Source of the DNA: Streptomyces griseoflavus
GTDB lineage: Bacteria > Actinomycetota > Actinomycetes > Streptomycetales > Streptomycetaceae
Direction of reading: 5' to 3'
Assembly: GCF_014649995.1 (NCBI RefSeq)
Contig: NZ_BMUC01000003.1
Coordinates: 372,001-436,000, forward strand
Length of the DNA: 64,000 nucleotides
Shown here in pieces: positions 16,828 to 25,624 of this stretch. The notes beneath the pieces are model-generated. The model saw only the letters and a program-made list of their open reading frames with translations, made no database searches and was not told where the DNA came from. Made by a program: the position numbers and the translations under genes. How positions within the stretch are numbered: position 1 is the stretch's first letter; each line of letters begins with the position of its first letter.

Positions 16828-17673
16828 TCAGCGCCGGAATCCGCCCTCCGAGTCGATGACCTGACCGGTGATCCAGTCCGCCTCGTCCGTGGCCAGCCAC
16901 GCGATGAGGCGGGCGGGGTCGTCGGGCATGCCCCAGCGTCCGGCGGGGAAGCGCGCGGCGACGGCGTCGTAGGTGTCGCCGCTCAGGTAGTCCGTGTCCA
17001 CCGGGCCGGGGTTGACGGTGTTCACGGTGACCGCGTGTCCCGCGAGGGCGGTCGCCAGGGAGCGCGTGACGGAGGCGAGCGCGCCCTTCTGGAGGGCGTA
17101 GGCGATCTCGCCGGGCATCCCGCCGGCGATGTCCTGCCCGGAGGTCATCATCACGACGCGCCCGCCCGGGGTGCGGGGCGGCAGCGCGGCGCGGTGCCGG
17201 GCGTGGGCCTGGACCAGCAGCAGCACCGAGCGGGTGTCGACGGCCCAGTGCGCGTCGAGCATGGCGGCGTCGACCGTGTCGAGGTCGCCGTCGGAGCCGC
17301 TGAGGGCGTGATTGGCGACGAGGATGTCGAGCCGTCCGCCGAGCGCCGCGACCGCGCGGGCGTGCAGCACGGCGGGGGCCGCGGGGTCGGTGAGGTCTCC
17401 CGGTCCGGAGACGACGCGTGCGCCGGGGTCGCCGAGGGCCTCGCGCACCGAGGCGGTCACGTCCTCGGTGCGGTCGGCGCCCCAGGGCATGGCGGCGTCG
17501 TGCGGCACGTGGTGATGCAGGTAGACACCGGCTCCGTAGGCGGCGAGCCGCCGGGCGACGGCGTGTCCGATGCCGCCGCGCCGGCCGGCCCCGGTGACCA
17601 GCGCGGTACGGCCGCGCAGGGGCAGGGGGTCACGGCGCAGGGCTTCGGGGGCGGGGTGCGGATACGCGGGCAT
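16828..17673 (-). CDS. Short-chain dehydrogenase/reductase
   Basis: NAD(P)-dependent oxidoreductase of 281 residues, slightly long because of an N-terminal about 20-residue extension and a variable insert near residues 50-75. The cofactor motif is the expanded TGAGRRGGIG, then ILVANHA in place of NNAG, catalytic Ser in MMTSGQ, and YALQK for the YxxxK pair. The C-terminal WLATDEADWITGQVIDSEGG is standard. The NNAG replacement by NHA and the two-residue longer glycine loop set it apart from the fabG-type SDRs at 56-57.5 kb. Convergent with the DUF885 gene (16-base gap). Confidence 0.85.
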   Translation of the reverse strand: MPAYPHPAPEALRRDPLPLRGRTALVTGAGRRGGIGHAVARRLAAYGAGVYLHHHVPHDAAMPWGADRTEDVTASVREALGDPGARVVSGPGDLTDPAAPAVLHARAVAALGGRLDILVANHALSGSDGDLDTVDAAMLDAHWAVDTRSVLLLVQAHARHRAALPPRTPGGRVVMMTSGQDIAGGMPGEIAYALQKGALASVTRSLATALAGHAVTVNTVNPGPVDTDYLSGDTYDAVAARFPAGRWGMPDDPARLIAWLATDEADWITGQVIDSEGGFRR

Positions 17674-17740
17674 GACCGCCCATCATGGGGTGCGCGCGGG
17701 CCGGACGCACGCCGATTTCCGCGTTGCCCCGGCGGACCGG

Positions 17741-18253
17741 TCAGGCAAGCGGCCGGAGCTGTACGAGGGCCAGCCAGGTCTCGGGGCCCGCCGGCACGTG
17801 TGCCGCGCGGACCGCGTAACGGCCGGGGGTGAGGGCGAGGCGTACGTGGTCGGTGGCCGTGCAGTGCGGGCCGGGCCAGGCGGCGTCGAACAGCAGGACC
17901 GTGCCCGGCACCTTCCAGTGCGCCTCCGGCTGCCACTGGGCGGTGCGCAGCGCCTCCGGAACGTGCCCCAGCAGCTCCGCCTCCGAGTCCCCGGCGATCC
18001 AGCGGACGAGGGTGCCGTGCTCGGGGAGGAAGGCGGTCGCGGCGGGTTCCTCACCGAGGACCAGGGCCGTGGCGTCACCGACCGGGAGCAGTCCGAGGGG
18101 TCCGTCCACCTCGCAGGCCCGGTCGTAGTCCGAGGCGGTCTCCTCGCCGTCGGCGCCGGTCCAGAACGGCAGCACCGTCTCCGGGACCGCGATGAGCGGC
18201 CCGCCGCCCGACTCCACCCACTCGACCGTGCCCGGCTCCGCGTATCGCACCAT
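17741..18253 (-). CDS. Immunity protein 21 (Imm21)-like protein, apparently orphan
   Basis: 170 residues, soluble, acidic. The layout WVESGGGPLIAVPE near residue 12, DYDRACEV near 42, ATALVLGEEP near 61 and the C-terminal RYAVRAAHVP...ETWLALVQL match my memory of the Imm21 family, which neutralises toxins of polymorphic or contact-dependent systems. No toxin gene or repeat-containing delivery protein is adjacent, so it would be an orphan immunity gene or a housekeeping relative. Lies between an SDR gene and sbcC on the same strand, with 67- and 78-base gaps. Family assignment is by recall of pattern and not verified. Confidence 0.6.
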   Translation of the reverse strand: MVRYAEPGTVEWVESGGGPLIAVPETVLPFWTGADGEETASDYDRACEVDGPLGLLPVGDATALVLGEEPAATAFLPEHGTLVRWIAGDSEAELLGHVPEALRTAQWQPEAHWKVPGTVLLFDAAWPGPHCTATDHVRLALTPGRYAVRAAHVPAGPETWLALVQLRPLA

Positions 18254-18331
18254 GCGCAGAACCTATCGGGTCGACTCCCTTGCGGGAGTGAGGGGTTCGG
18301 TGTCCGTGCCCGTCGGCGCGGTCGGGTGCGG

Positions 18332-21300
18332 TCAGCGGGCGGGTGAGGTGTCCCGGCCCGTTCCGCGCTGCCGCAGTCGCGAGCCCGAGCGTGACTTCAC
18401 GACCTCCAGCTGGGCGTGTATGCGGCGCCGCAGGTCGGCGACGTGGCTGACGATGCCGACGCTGCGGTCGCGTTCGCGCAGCGAGTCCAGGACGTCGAGG
18501 ACCTCGTCGAGCGTCTGGTCGTCGAGGCTGCCGAAGCCCTCGTCGATGAAGAGGGTGTCCAGCCGGACCCCGCCCGCCTCGTCGGTCACGACGTCCGCGA
18601 GCCCGAGGGCGAGAGCGAGGGACGCGAAGAACGTCTCCCCGCCCGAGAGGGTCGCGGTGTCGCGCTCCCGTCCGGTCCAGGCGTCGACGACGTGCAGTCC
18701 GAGGCCACTGCGGCCGCGGCCGGTGCGGCCGTCGGAGTGGACGAGGGTGTAGCGGCCGGACGACATGCGGTGCAGCCGTACGGTCGCGGCGGCGGCGACC
18801 TGCTCCAGCCGGGCGGCGAGGACGTACGACTCCAGGCGCATCCGGCGTTCGTTGTCCGCGGAGGTGCCGGCGGCCAGGCCCGCCATGCGGGCCACCCGGT
18901 CGTACTCCTCGCGCAGGGGCCCCAGCCGGCGTACCGAGGCGGTGGCCCGCGCGGAGAGCCGGTCGAGGTCGGCGCAGCGCCGGGCGGCGGCGTCCCGCGC
19001 GGAGGCGGCCTCGCGCACCCGGCGGCCGGCGTCCTCGGCTTCCCGCTGGGCGGTGGCGAGGTCGGCGGGCGGCTGCTGCGCAGCGGCCACCGTCTCCGGT
19101 TCGGCGAGGACGGCCCGGACGGTGGCCTCCTCGTGCTGCCGGGCGTCCAGGCGCCGCTGGAGTTCCCGGTGGCCCGCGTCGTCCAGGAGGGCGTCGGCGG
19201 CGGCCTGCGGGGTGTCGAAGCCCGCGCGGAAGGCGGCGTCGGCGAGGCGGGCGTCGGCTCCCTTGAGCCGCTGGGCGGCTTCCTCGGCGGCGCGGGCGGC
19301 GTCGGCGGCCTCCGTGAGCCGCGCGGCGCGCTGTTCCAGCTGTGCGGCGCGGGCGGCGACGCTGGGGGCGTCCCCGCGTGCCCGGGTCAGCTCCTCCTCC
19401 AGCGCCGCGCGTTCCCGGTCCAGGCGCTCGCGGTGGCCGACGCGGGAGGCGGCCCGGACGGCCGCGTCGCGCTGGGCGGTGATCCGCAGCCCGTGTTCCC
19501 GTTCGGCACGGCGCAGCTGTTCCTGGGCGGGGTGCAGCGCGGAGGCGGCGTCCCGGGCCAGGGTGTACTGCCGGTCCAGTTCCGCCGCGGCGCGGGCGAG
19601 TTCCTCGGTGGCGGTGTCCCCGGCCTCGGCGCTCGCGGCGGCCAGTGCCTCCCGTACGGCGGCGTGCCGCTGCTCGGCCTCGGCGCGTCGGGCGTCCGCG
19701 TCGCGGTAGTCGGCGAGGGCGCGTTCCTCCGTCTCGCGGTCGACGTGTCCGTCGACCTTCCGGGCGGGTGAGGGGTGTTCGGTGGCGCCGCAGACGGCGC
19801 AGGGCGCCCCGTCGGCGAGGCCGGCGGCCAGTTCGGCGGCGATGCCGTTCAGCCGCTGTTCCTTGAGGTCGAGCCAGCGTTGCTGGGCGGCGAGGGCGTC
19901 CTCCCTGGCGGCGCCGGCCTGTGCGGCGGCGCTGTCCGTGGCCTCGGTGAGCCGGTCACGGTCGCGGGCGGCGTGCAGCCGCTGCCGCGCGGGTTCGCGC
20001 CGCACGGCGAGTTCACGGGCCGTGGTCGCGGCCTGCTGGGCGGACTCGACGCGGGCCTGGAGGCCGGAGCGGGTCTCCTCCCAGTCCGCGAGCCAGGTCT
20101 CCGCGTCCTGGAGGACGTCGTCGTCGGCACGTTCCTGCCGGTCCAGGTCGGCGCGCTCGTCGTGGAGTCCGCTCAGGCGTCGTTCGGCGCGGCGGGCGGC
20201 GTCGAGGCCGCCCAGTTCCTCGGCGGCGCGGCGGGCGGCGACCGCGAGCCCGGCCGCTCCGGCGTCCGCGAGGGCCGCCGGGAGCACGGCACGCGCCCGC
20301 AGTTCGGCGGCGGCGGCCCGTCGGTGCTCGGTGTCGGCGGCGTCGCGCAGCTCCAGGGCGGGGCCGACGGTCTCCGCCTTGCGGGCCCGCTCCATGCGGA
20401 CGCGGTCCGCCCGGTGGGCTTCGGACCCTTCCTCCAGTCGCGCCGCGCGTTCCCGCGCCTCGGCGAACCGGCGTTGCAGCCGGTCCCGTTCGCGCAGGCC
20501 CTCCAGGGCGTGGCCGGCGTCGGTCAGGGCGGACTCGGCGGCGGCCAGGCGGCAGTGCGCGACGGTGAGGTGTTCACGCGCGGTGCTGCGGGCGACGGCG
20601 GCGGCGGTCAGCACGGCCTCGGCCAGTCCCGGCTCGCCGGGCGTCAGCTCCGGCAGCTCCATGATGCCGTCCGCGGCCTGCTGCATCCGGTGGGCGTCGG
20701 CCAGCAGGTCGGCGTCGCCGTCGCGCACCCGGGACTCGGTCTCCCGCCTGCGCTCGGCGAGGCGCTTCTCCACGTCGGCGAAGCGACGGGTGTCGAAGAG
20801 GCGGCCCAGCAGTTTGCCGCGCGCTTCGGCGTCGGCGCGCAGGAAGCGTGCGAAGTCGCCCTGGGGCAGCAGCACGACCTGGCAGAACTGCTCCCGGCTC
20901 ATGCCGAGGAGCTGGGTGATCTCCTCGCCGATCTCCTGGTGGGAGCGGCTGAGGTCCTTCCACGTCCCCGCCACCGTGTCGCGTTCGCGCAGCCAGGTCT
21001 GGGCCTTGTCCAGGGTGGTGCCGGTGCCGCGCTTCTTGGGGCGCTCCCAGGGCGGCTGCCGGGTGATCTCCAGACGCCGTCCGGCGACGGTGAGCTCGAG
21101 GGTGACCTGCGTCCGCGTGCCCGGGGCGGCGTGGTCGCTGCGCAGCGTGATGCCCTGGCCGCTCTGCCGGGCGCCGGGGACGGAGCCGTACAGGGCGTAG
21201 CAGACGGCGTCGAGGACGGAGGTCTTGCCGGCGCCGGTGGGGCCGTGGAGCAGGAAGAGGCCCGCGGCGGACAGGTCGTCGAAGTCGACGCTCTGGGTGC

Positions 21301-21346
21301 CCCCGAAGGGGCCGAAGGCGGTGATGTCGAGCCGGTGCAGCCTCAT
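18332..21346 (-). CDS. sbcC: SbcC, ATPase subunit of the SbcCD (Mre11-Rad50-type) nuclease
   Basis: SMC-like ATPase for processing double-strand-break ends and hairpins, about 1004 residues. Walker A GPTGAGKTS is near residue 37; the Q-loop segment CQVVLLPQGDFARFL near 150. Long Ala/Arg/Glu-rich coiled coils run from about 190 to 850, interrupted by the zinc hook CAVC near residue 515. Signature TATLSGGETFFASLALALG and Walker B LDTLFIDEGFGSLDDQT lie near the C-terminus, followed by the H-loop IVSHV. Its ATG overlaps the sbcD stop by four bases (ATGA), so the subunits are coupled. Start is firm because MRLHRLDITAFGPF is the family N-terminus. Confidence 0.95.
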   Translation of the reverse strand: MRLHRLDITAFGPFGGTQSVDFDDLSAAGLFLLHGPTGAGKTSVLDAVCYALYGSVPGARQSGQGITLRSDHAAPGTRTQVTLELTVAGRRLEITRQPPWERPKKRGTGTTLDKAQTWLRERDTVAGTWKDLSRSHQEIGEEITQLLGMSREQFCQVVLLPQGDFARFLRADAEARGKLLGRLFDTRRFADVEKRLAERRRETESRVRDGDADLLADAHRMQQAADGIMELPELTPGEPGLAEAVLTAAAVARSTAREHLTVAHCRLAAAESALTDAGHALEGLRERDRLQRRFAEARERAARLEEGSEAHRADRVRMERARKAETVGPALELRDAADTEHRRAAAAELRARAVLPAALADAGAAGLAVAARRAAEELGGLDAARRAERRLSGLHDERADLDRQERADDDVLQDAETWLADWEETRSGLQARVESAQQAATTARELAVRREPARQRLHAARDRDRLTEATDSAAAQAGAAREDALAAQQRWLDLKEQRLNGIAAELAAGLADGAPCAVCGATEHPSPARKVDGHVDRETEERALADYRDADARRAEAEQRHAAVREALAAASAEAGDTATEELARAAAELDRQYTLARDAASALHPAQEQLRRAEREHGLRITAQRDAAVRAASRVGHRERLDRERAALEEELTRARGDAPSVAARAAQLEQRAARLTEAADAARAAEEAAQRLKGADARLADAAFRAGFDTPQAAADALLDDAGHRELQRRLDARQHEEATVRAVLAEPETVAAAQQPPADLATAQREAEDAGRRVREAASARDAAARRCADLDRLSARATASVRRLGPLREEYDRVARMAGLAAGTSADNERRMRLESYVLAARLEQVAAAATVRLHRMSSGRYTLVHSDGRTGRGRSGLGLHVVDAWTGRERDTATLSGGETFFASLALALGLADVVTDEAGGVRLDTLFIDEGFGSLDDQTLDEVLDVLDSLRERDRSVGIVSHVADLRRRIHAQLEVVKSRSGSRLRQRGTGRDTSPAR

Positions 21347-22506
21347 CGCGCCGGCTCCCCCGCCGCGTCGTCCGCGCGGACCGCGTCGAAGGCGTCGCGC
21401 AGGACCGTCCGTTCGTCCGCGTCGGGGCCGGCGCCGCGCACGTGGGCGACGAAGTCCTCGGCGATCTGCTGGTCGTCGCGGCCGGCGAGGCGGCGGGCGT
21501 AGGAGAGGCCGGGGTCGTCGGCGGTGCGGGCCGGGTCGAAGACGAGGCCGAGGGTGTGCGGGAAGCGCTCGGTGAGCCGCGCCATCGGGTCGGACGGCCG
21601 GACCGGGTCGGTGAGCGTCGCCTCGACCCACGCCTCCTCGTGGCGGGCGAGGGCGGGGTCGGCGAGCAGGTCGTCCAGGGTGCCGCGGATCCGGGCCAGT
21701 GCGCGTGGCACGGGGCAGTCGACGCGCTCGGCGGTGACGGCCCCGTCGGCGGCCAGGTCGACGAGCCACATGGTCTTGCGGTGGGTGGCCTCGGAGAAGG
21801 AGTACGGCAGCGGGGAGCCGGAGTAGCGGACGCGGTCGGTGATGGTCTGGCAGCCGTGCAGATGCCCCAGGGCCACGTAGTCGACGCCGTCGAACACCCC
21901 GGCGGGCACGGCGGCGACCCCGCCGACGGTGATGTCCCGTTCGCTGTCGCTGGGTTCGCCGCCGGTGACGAAGGCGTGGGCGAGGACGACGGACCGGGTG
22001 CCGGGGTCCCGGCCGGCGAGATCGGCGCGGACGCGGTCCATGGCGGCGGCGAGCACCTTCTCGTGGCCGGCCTTCTCCACGCCGAACTCGTCCCGCACCA
22101 GGGCGGGTTCGAGGTAGGGCAGTCCGTACACGGCGACGTCCCCGTGCGCGTCGGGCAGGAGCACGGGCGTGCCGCACGCGGACGCCTCGGTCCGCAGGTG
22201 GATGCCCGCCCGTCCCATGAGTCCGGCGCCGACGCCGAGGCGGCGGGCCGAGTCGTGGTTGCCGGAGATCATCACCGTCGGCACACCGAGGTCGGCGAGG
22301 CGGTGCAGGGCGTCGTCGAACAGCTCCACCGCGGCGAGCGGCGGCACCGCGCGGTCGTACACGTCTCCCGACACGAGCACCGCGTCCACGTCGTGCTCAC
22401 GCACGGTGGTGACGAGGTGGTCGAGGAACCCGGCCTGCGGACCGAGCATGCCGACCCGGTGGAAGGACCGGCCGAGGTGCCAGTCGGAAGTGTGCAGCAG
22501 TCTCAT
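21343..22506 (-). CDS. sbcD: SbcD, nuclease subunit of SbcCD
   Basis: Mre11-type metallophosphoesterase, 387 residues. The five-motif metal site is visible: HTSDWHLG (residue 5 on), VSGDVYD near 45, SGNHD near 80, the histidine in VLAHAFV near 170 and ALGHLHG near 205. The C-terminal about 120 residues form the capping domain. First gene of the sbcDC operon, with sbcC overlapping by four bases. It follows the yigZ gene across 117 bases that contain a 9-base inverted repeat. Confidence 0.95.
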   Translation of the reverse strand: MRLLHTSDWHLGRSFHRVGMLGPQAGFLDHLVTTVREHDVDAVLVSGDVYDRAVPPLAAVELFDDALHRLADLGVPTVMISGNHDSARRLGVGAGLMGRAGIHLRTEASACGTPVLLPDAHGDVAVYGLPYLEPALVRDEFGVEKAGHEKVLAAAMDRVRADLAGRDPGTRSVVLAHAFVTGGEPSDSERDITVGGVAAVPAGVFDGVDYVALGHLHGCQTITDRVRYSGSPLPYSFSEATHRKTMWLVDLAADGAVTAERVDCPVPRALARIRGTLDDLLADPALARHEEAWVEATLTDPVRPSDPMARLTERFPHTLGLVFDPARTADDPGLSYARRLAGRDDQQIAEDFVAHVRGAGPDADERTVLRDAFDAVRADDAAGEPAR

Positions 22507-22518
22507 GATTCCCGCAGC

Positions 22519-22551
22519 GTAACCGCCGGGTCGGACAGCACGGGCGGTTAC
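22519..22551. promoter_or_regulatory. Inverted repeat upstream of sbcD
   Basis: GTAACCGCC (22519-22527) and GGCGGTTAC (22543-22551) are perfect complements with a 15-base loop, 13-45 bases upstream of the sbcD ATG. It could be the yigZ terminator or an operator for sbcDC; it does not resemble the actinobacterial LexA consensus. Confidence 0.45.
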
Positions 22552-22623
22552 TCCCGTATCACTCCGTCATGACCCGGTCCGCATTCGCCCGTTATGCGAC
22601 CAATGCGAGGGAAGGCCCCCGGG

Positions 22624-23250
22624 TCACGCGTCCCCGTACGCCTCCCCGCCCAGTTCGCATCGCGCCGTTCCCGCGGTCGCGTCGGCGAGCCAGGCGCGGA
22701 AGGCGGGCACGTCGGCGTCCGGGAGACCGATCTCGATCGTGACCTCCTCGCCGTAGCGCACGTCACGCACCTCGCGTCCGGTGGCGCGCAGGTCGTTCTG
22801 CACCTTCCCGGCCCGCTGGTGGTCGACGGTCACCGTCGCGAGCCGGAAACGGCGCCGGGTGATGGTGCCGACACTGTCCAGCGCCTCGCCCACGGCGCCG
22901 CCGTAGGCCCGGATGAGTCCGCCCGCGCCGAGTTTGACGCCGCCGTAGTAGCGGGTGACGACGGCGACGACGTACCGCATGTCGCGGCGGAGCAGCATCT
23001 GGAGCATGGGCAGGCCGGCGGTGCCGCCGGGTTCGCCGTCGTCGCCGGCCTTCTGGGTGGAGGCGTCGGCGCCGATGACGTAGGCGAAGCAGTTGTGGGT
23101 GGCGTCGGCGTGCTCCTTGCGGACGGCGGCGATGAAGTCCTGCGCCTCCCGCTCGGTGGCCGCCGGGGCGAGCGCGCACAGGAAGCGTGAGCGGTTGATC
23201 TCGGTCTCGTGCACACCCGGGCGGGCGACGGTGCGGTACTCGTCCTGCAT
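22624..23250 (-). CDS. YigZ/IMPACT family protein
   Basis: 208 residues of the widespread UPF0029/IMPACT family; in eukaryotes the relative controls Gcn2, in bacteria the role is unknown but ribosome-linked. The signature region TYFVAAVRKEHADATHNCFAY-like block (here from IAAVRKEHADATHNC) is near residue 42, followed by DDGEPGGTAGLPML and VVTRYYGGVKLGAGGLIRAY near 95-115. The C-terminal domain (about 140-205) is the second IMPACT domain. No secretion signal. Stand-alone on the minus strand, with 41 bases to the phosphatase gene downstream stop on its upstream side. Confidence 0.88.
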   Translation of the reverse strand: MQDEYRTVARPGVHETEINRSRFLCALAPAATEREAQDFIAAVRKEHADATHNCFAYVIGADASTQKAGDDGEPGGTAGLPMLQMLLRRDMRYVVAVVTRYYGGVKLGAGGLIRAYGGAVGEALDSVGTITRRRFRLATVTVDHQRAGKVQNDLRATGREVRDVRYGEEVTIEIGLPDADVPAFRAWLADATAGTARCELGGEAYGDA

Positions 23251-23291
23251 CCGGCCAGCCTATGCGGCGCCGCGCGGGCGGGTCGCCGTGG

Positions 23292-23834
23292 CTACCGGTT
23301 CCCGCCGCGGGGCACGGTCACCGACGTCAGCAGGGCGGTCCGGGGGGCGAGGTCCCGCCATGCGGCGCCGCGCCAGGACAGCACGGCGATCGCGGAGGTG
23401 GGGAACTTGGCGCCCACCCGGTCCAGGGTGTCGTCCAGGCCGTCGCCGGCCAGGGTGAGGACGAGGTCCTCCAGGCCCGGGTTGTGGCCGACCAGCAGCA
23501 GCGTCTCGATCCCGGCCGGCACCTCGTGGATCACGGCCAGCAGGTCGCGTACCTCGCCGTGGTACAGGCGCGGGTCGTGGCGGACGGGCGGGGGCGTGCC
23601 CCACTGCGCGGCGGCCAGGTCCCAGGTCCGGCGGGCGCGCACGGCGGTGGAGCACAGGGCGAGACCCGGCAGGCAGTCGGCGTCGGCGAGCGCGCGTCCG
23701 GCGGCGGGGGCGTCCCTCTCGCCGCGCGCGGCGAGAGGGCGTTCGTGATCGGTGACGCCCTCCGGCCGGGCGGACTTGGCGTGGCGCAGGACGACCAGTC
23801 GGCGCAGCGGTCCGGCGCCGGCGCGTTCGATCAT
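23292..23834 (-). CDS. SixA-like histidine phosphatase
   Basis: Histidine-phosphatase-superfamily protein of about 180 residues. The catalytic RHG-type motif is VVLRHAKSARPEG near residue 15, and the second histidine is in LLVGHNPGLED near residue 117. The small SixA form lacks the large helical insert of acid phosphatases and typically acts on phosphohistidine or small phosphoesters. Its ATG overlaps the stop of the upstream gene by four bases, so it is translated together with the CysRS-like protein. A longer open frame upstream is not real. Confidence 0.86.
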   Translation of the reverse strand: MIERAGAGPLRRLVVLRHAKSARPEGVTDHERPLAARGERDAPAAGRALADADCLPGLALCSTAVRARRTWDLAAAQWGTPPPVRHDPRLYHGEVRDLLAVIHEVPAGIETLLLVGHNPGLEDLVLTLAGDGLDDTLDRVGAKFPTSAIAVLSWRGAAWRDLAPRTALLTSVTVPRGGNR

Positions 23835-24556
23835 GCCGGGGATCCGAGGTCGTGGGTGAGGTCGAGGCCGAGGAGGCGGTCGGCGTAGGCGTAGGTCTCG
23901 AAGCGGGCGCCGTCCGCCAGTTCCGCGTCCTGCTCCACCGTGCGCAGGACGCGCAGGACACCGGCCGTGTCCAGGTCGTCCTCCCACGCGGAGCGCAGGT
24001 CCGCGCGGACAGTGTCGGGAACGGGCCGGGACGGCCGGTGCGCCCAGGCGGCGACCGCGCGGCGCCAGCGGCCGAGGGTGTCGCGGGCGTCGTCCAGGGC
24101 GGCCGCGTCGACCGTCACGGGGGTGCTCGCGGAGCGCGTGAACAGGGTCAGGCGCAGGGCGGCGGGGTCGGTGTCGCCCGGCGGGCCGGGCGCCTCCCAG
24201 CGCACGGGCGCCACGGCGACGCGCACTCCGCCCGGGGTTTCGCCGCCCTCCCCCACCACGTGCAGCACCTGTGCCTCGCCCAGTCCGGGGCCGGTCTCCC
24301 CGCCCTCCTCGAAGGGCCGGACGCCGAGCGCGGCGCCCGCCGCGCGGAGTTCCGCCCGCTGCCGCTCGCCGGTGAGCAGCGCCCACACGGGCGTGCCGCC
24401 GAGTTCCAGGGCGCGTACGAGCAGGTCGGCGACGAGCAGCACGCGCAGGCTGGTCGGGTCGAGCCCCTCGGTGTGGGCTTCGACCCGGGTCAGGCCCCGC
24501 CGGACGGGGGCGGCGTCGACGGACTCGCCGGTTCGGGCGTCGGTGATGCGCAGCAC
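23831..24556 (-). CDS. CysRS-like protein lacking the catalytic domain
   Basis: 241 residues, annotated elsewhere mostly as hypothetical. The N-terminus (MLRITDARTGESVDAAPVRR then LTRVEAHTEGLDPTSLRVLL) aligns in style with the opening of cysteinyl-tRNA synthetase or MshC ligase, and the C-terminal block DLRSAWEDDLDTAGVLRVL resembles the CysRS helical (DALR-like) segment. The HIGH and KMSKS signatures and zinc ligands of the class I catalytic core are missing. I infer a degenerate or repurposed CysRS/MshC relative; a true aminoacylation role is unlikely. Overlaps the downstream SixA-like gene by four bases. Confidence 0.55.
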   Translation of the reverse strand: MLRITDARTGESVDAAPVRRGLTRVEAHTEGLDPTSLRVLLVADLLVRALELGGTPVWALLTGERQRAELRAAGAALGVRPFEEGGETGPGLGEAQVLHVVGEGGETPGGVRVAVAPVRWEAPGPPGDTDPAALRLTLFTRSASTPVTVDAAALDDARDTLGRWRRAVAAWAHRPSRPVPDTVRADLRSAWEDDLDTAGVLRVLRTVEQDAELADGARFETYAYADRLLGLDLTHDLGSPA

Positions 24557-24756
24557 GAGGTGAGCGTAGGCGCGCGAGCGGGCGTCCGCAGGTATCCGGC
24601 ACGCATTTCGCGGCGCGGTGGGGGATCCGGCACCGGTCGGCCCGGCCGGCGCCCCTGTCCACCGCCTCCCGGGAACGGGCCGGGGTGTCGGGAATCACCG
24701 TGCGTCCCGCTTCGTTGTGGGGGTGACAGCTTTTCACGACTGCCGGGAGGCCCAGG

Positions 24757-25164
24757 GTGTACGGCGACGAGGCGACGGTCCGGAAGATCCTCACAGGGCT
24801 CGGTGACACCTGGGCCGTGGTGGGCCTGTCGTCGAACCGGGAGCGCGCGGCGTACGGCGTCGCGCAGGTGCTCCAGCGGTTCGGCAAGCGTGTGGTGCCG
24901 GTGCACCCCAAGGCGGAGACCGTGCACGGCGAGCAGGGGTACGCCTCGCTCGCCGACATCCCCTTCGAGGTGGACGTCGTCGACGTGTTCGTCAACAGCG
25001 ATCTGGCCGGGGCCGTCGCCGACGAGGCGGTGGCCAAGGGCGCCGGGGCGGTCTGGTTCCAGCTCGGCGTCATCGACGAGGCGGCCTACGAGCGCACCCG
25101 CGCGGCGGGTCTGGAGATGGTGATGGACCGCTGCCCGGCCATCGAGATACCCCGGCTCGGCTAG
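24757..25164 (+). CDS. CoA-binding domain protein (YccU type)
   Basis: 135-residue stand-alone Rossmann-fold CoA-binding protein. The nucleotide motif is WAVVGLSSNRERAAYGVAQVL (residues 20-40), then GKRVVPVHPK, DVVDVFVNSD and AVWFQLGVID, all in family order, ending with MDRCPAIE. The GTG start at 24757 has GGGAGG six bases upstream. Divergent from the CysRS-like operon. Cellular role is not established for this family. Confidence 0.9.
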   Translation: MYGDEATVRKILTGLGDTWAVVGLSSNRERAAYGVAQVLQRFGKRVVPVHPKAETVHGEQGYASLADIPFEVDVVDVFVNSDLAGAVADEAVAKGAGAVWFQLGVIDEAAYERTRAAGLEMVMDRCPAIEIPRLG

Positions 25165-25264
25165 TCCCCCTCAGGGCGGCGGGCGCCGCGGCGGACCCGT
25201 TCCGGACGGGCGCCGTGCCCGCCCGGCCGCGCCGTCCGTTCATTTCGCCGGAAGTCCCGCCCGG

Positions 25265-25624
25265 TCAGTCGTGCGGGGGCCGGTCGCCGATCCGGTGGTC
25301 GGCGACGTTCAGTGCCTCGTCGACGAGGCGTCGCAGATGCCCGTCGCGCAGGGAGTAGACCACGCGGCGGCCCTCTTTCCGGGTGTCCACCAGCCCCGCG
25401 AGACGCAGCCGTGCCAGGTGCTGGCTGACCGCCGGCCGCGCGGCCCCGCACGCCTCGGTGAGCGTGGTGACATCGGCCTCGCCGCCCGTCAGGGCGTGCA
25501 GCAGGGTCAGCCGGGTGCGGTCGCCGAGCAGCGCGAGCAGCTCCGCCGCGAGCGCGAACTGCTCCTCGCCGGGAGGATGCGGATGCGCGTCGTCCGCATC
25601 TGACAGGTGCATGCGTGCGCTCAT
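25265..25624 (-). CDS. ArsR/SmtB-family metal-responsive repressor
   Basis: 119 residues. The ArsR winged helix-turn-helix covers about 25-95 (AAELLALLGDRTRLTLLHAL, then DVTTLTEACGAARPAVSQHLARLRLAGLV and the wing TRKEGRRVVYSLRD). Possible metal ligands are His/Asp in the N-terminal MHLSDADDAHPHP and the C-terminal ADHRIGDRPPHD, like the alpha-5 sites of zinc sensors; there is no CxCxxC-type alpha-3 site. ATG 25624 is used (ATG 25612 is possible). It diverges from a cation efflux gene and its start codon lies inside an inverted repeat, so autorepression and zinc-type control of the transporter are likely. Confidence 0.88.
   Translation of the reverse strand: MSARMHLSDADDAHPHPPGEEQFALAAELLALLGDRTRLTLLHALTGGEADVTTLTEACGAARPAVSQHLARLRLAGLVDTRKEGRRVVYSLRDGHLRRLVDEALNVADHRIGDRPPHD

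Noticed and set aside
18416-21502. Long plus-strand open frames opposite sbcC
   Set aside because: They are reverse shadows of the coiled-coil region and carry no recognisable domain.
22548-22766. Small minus-strand frame between yigZ and sbcD
   Set aside because: It overlaps yigZ out of frame, is Arg/Ser/Pro-rich and lacks a ribosome site.
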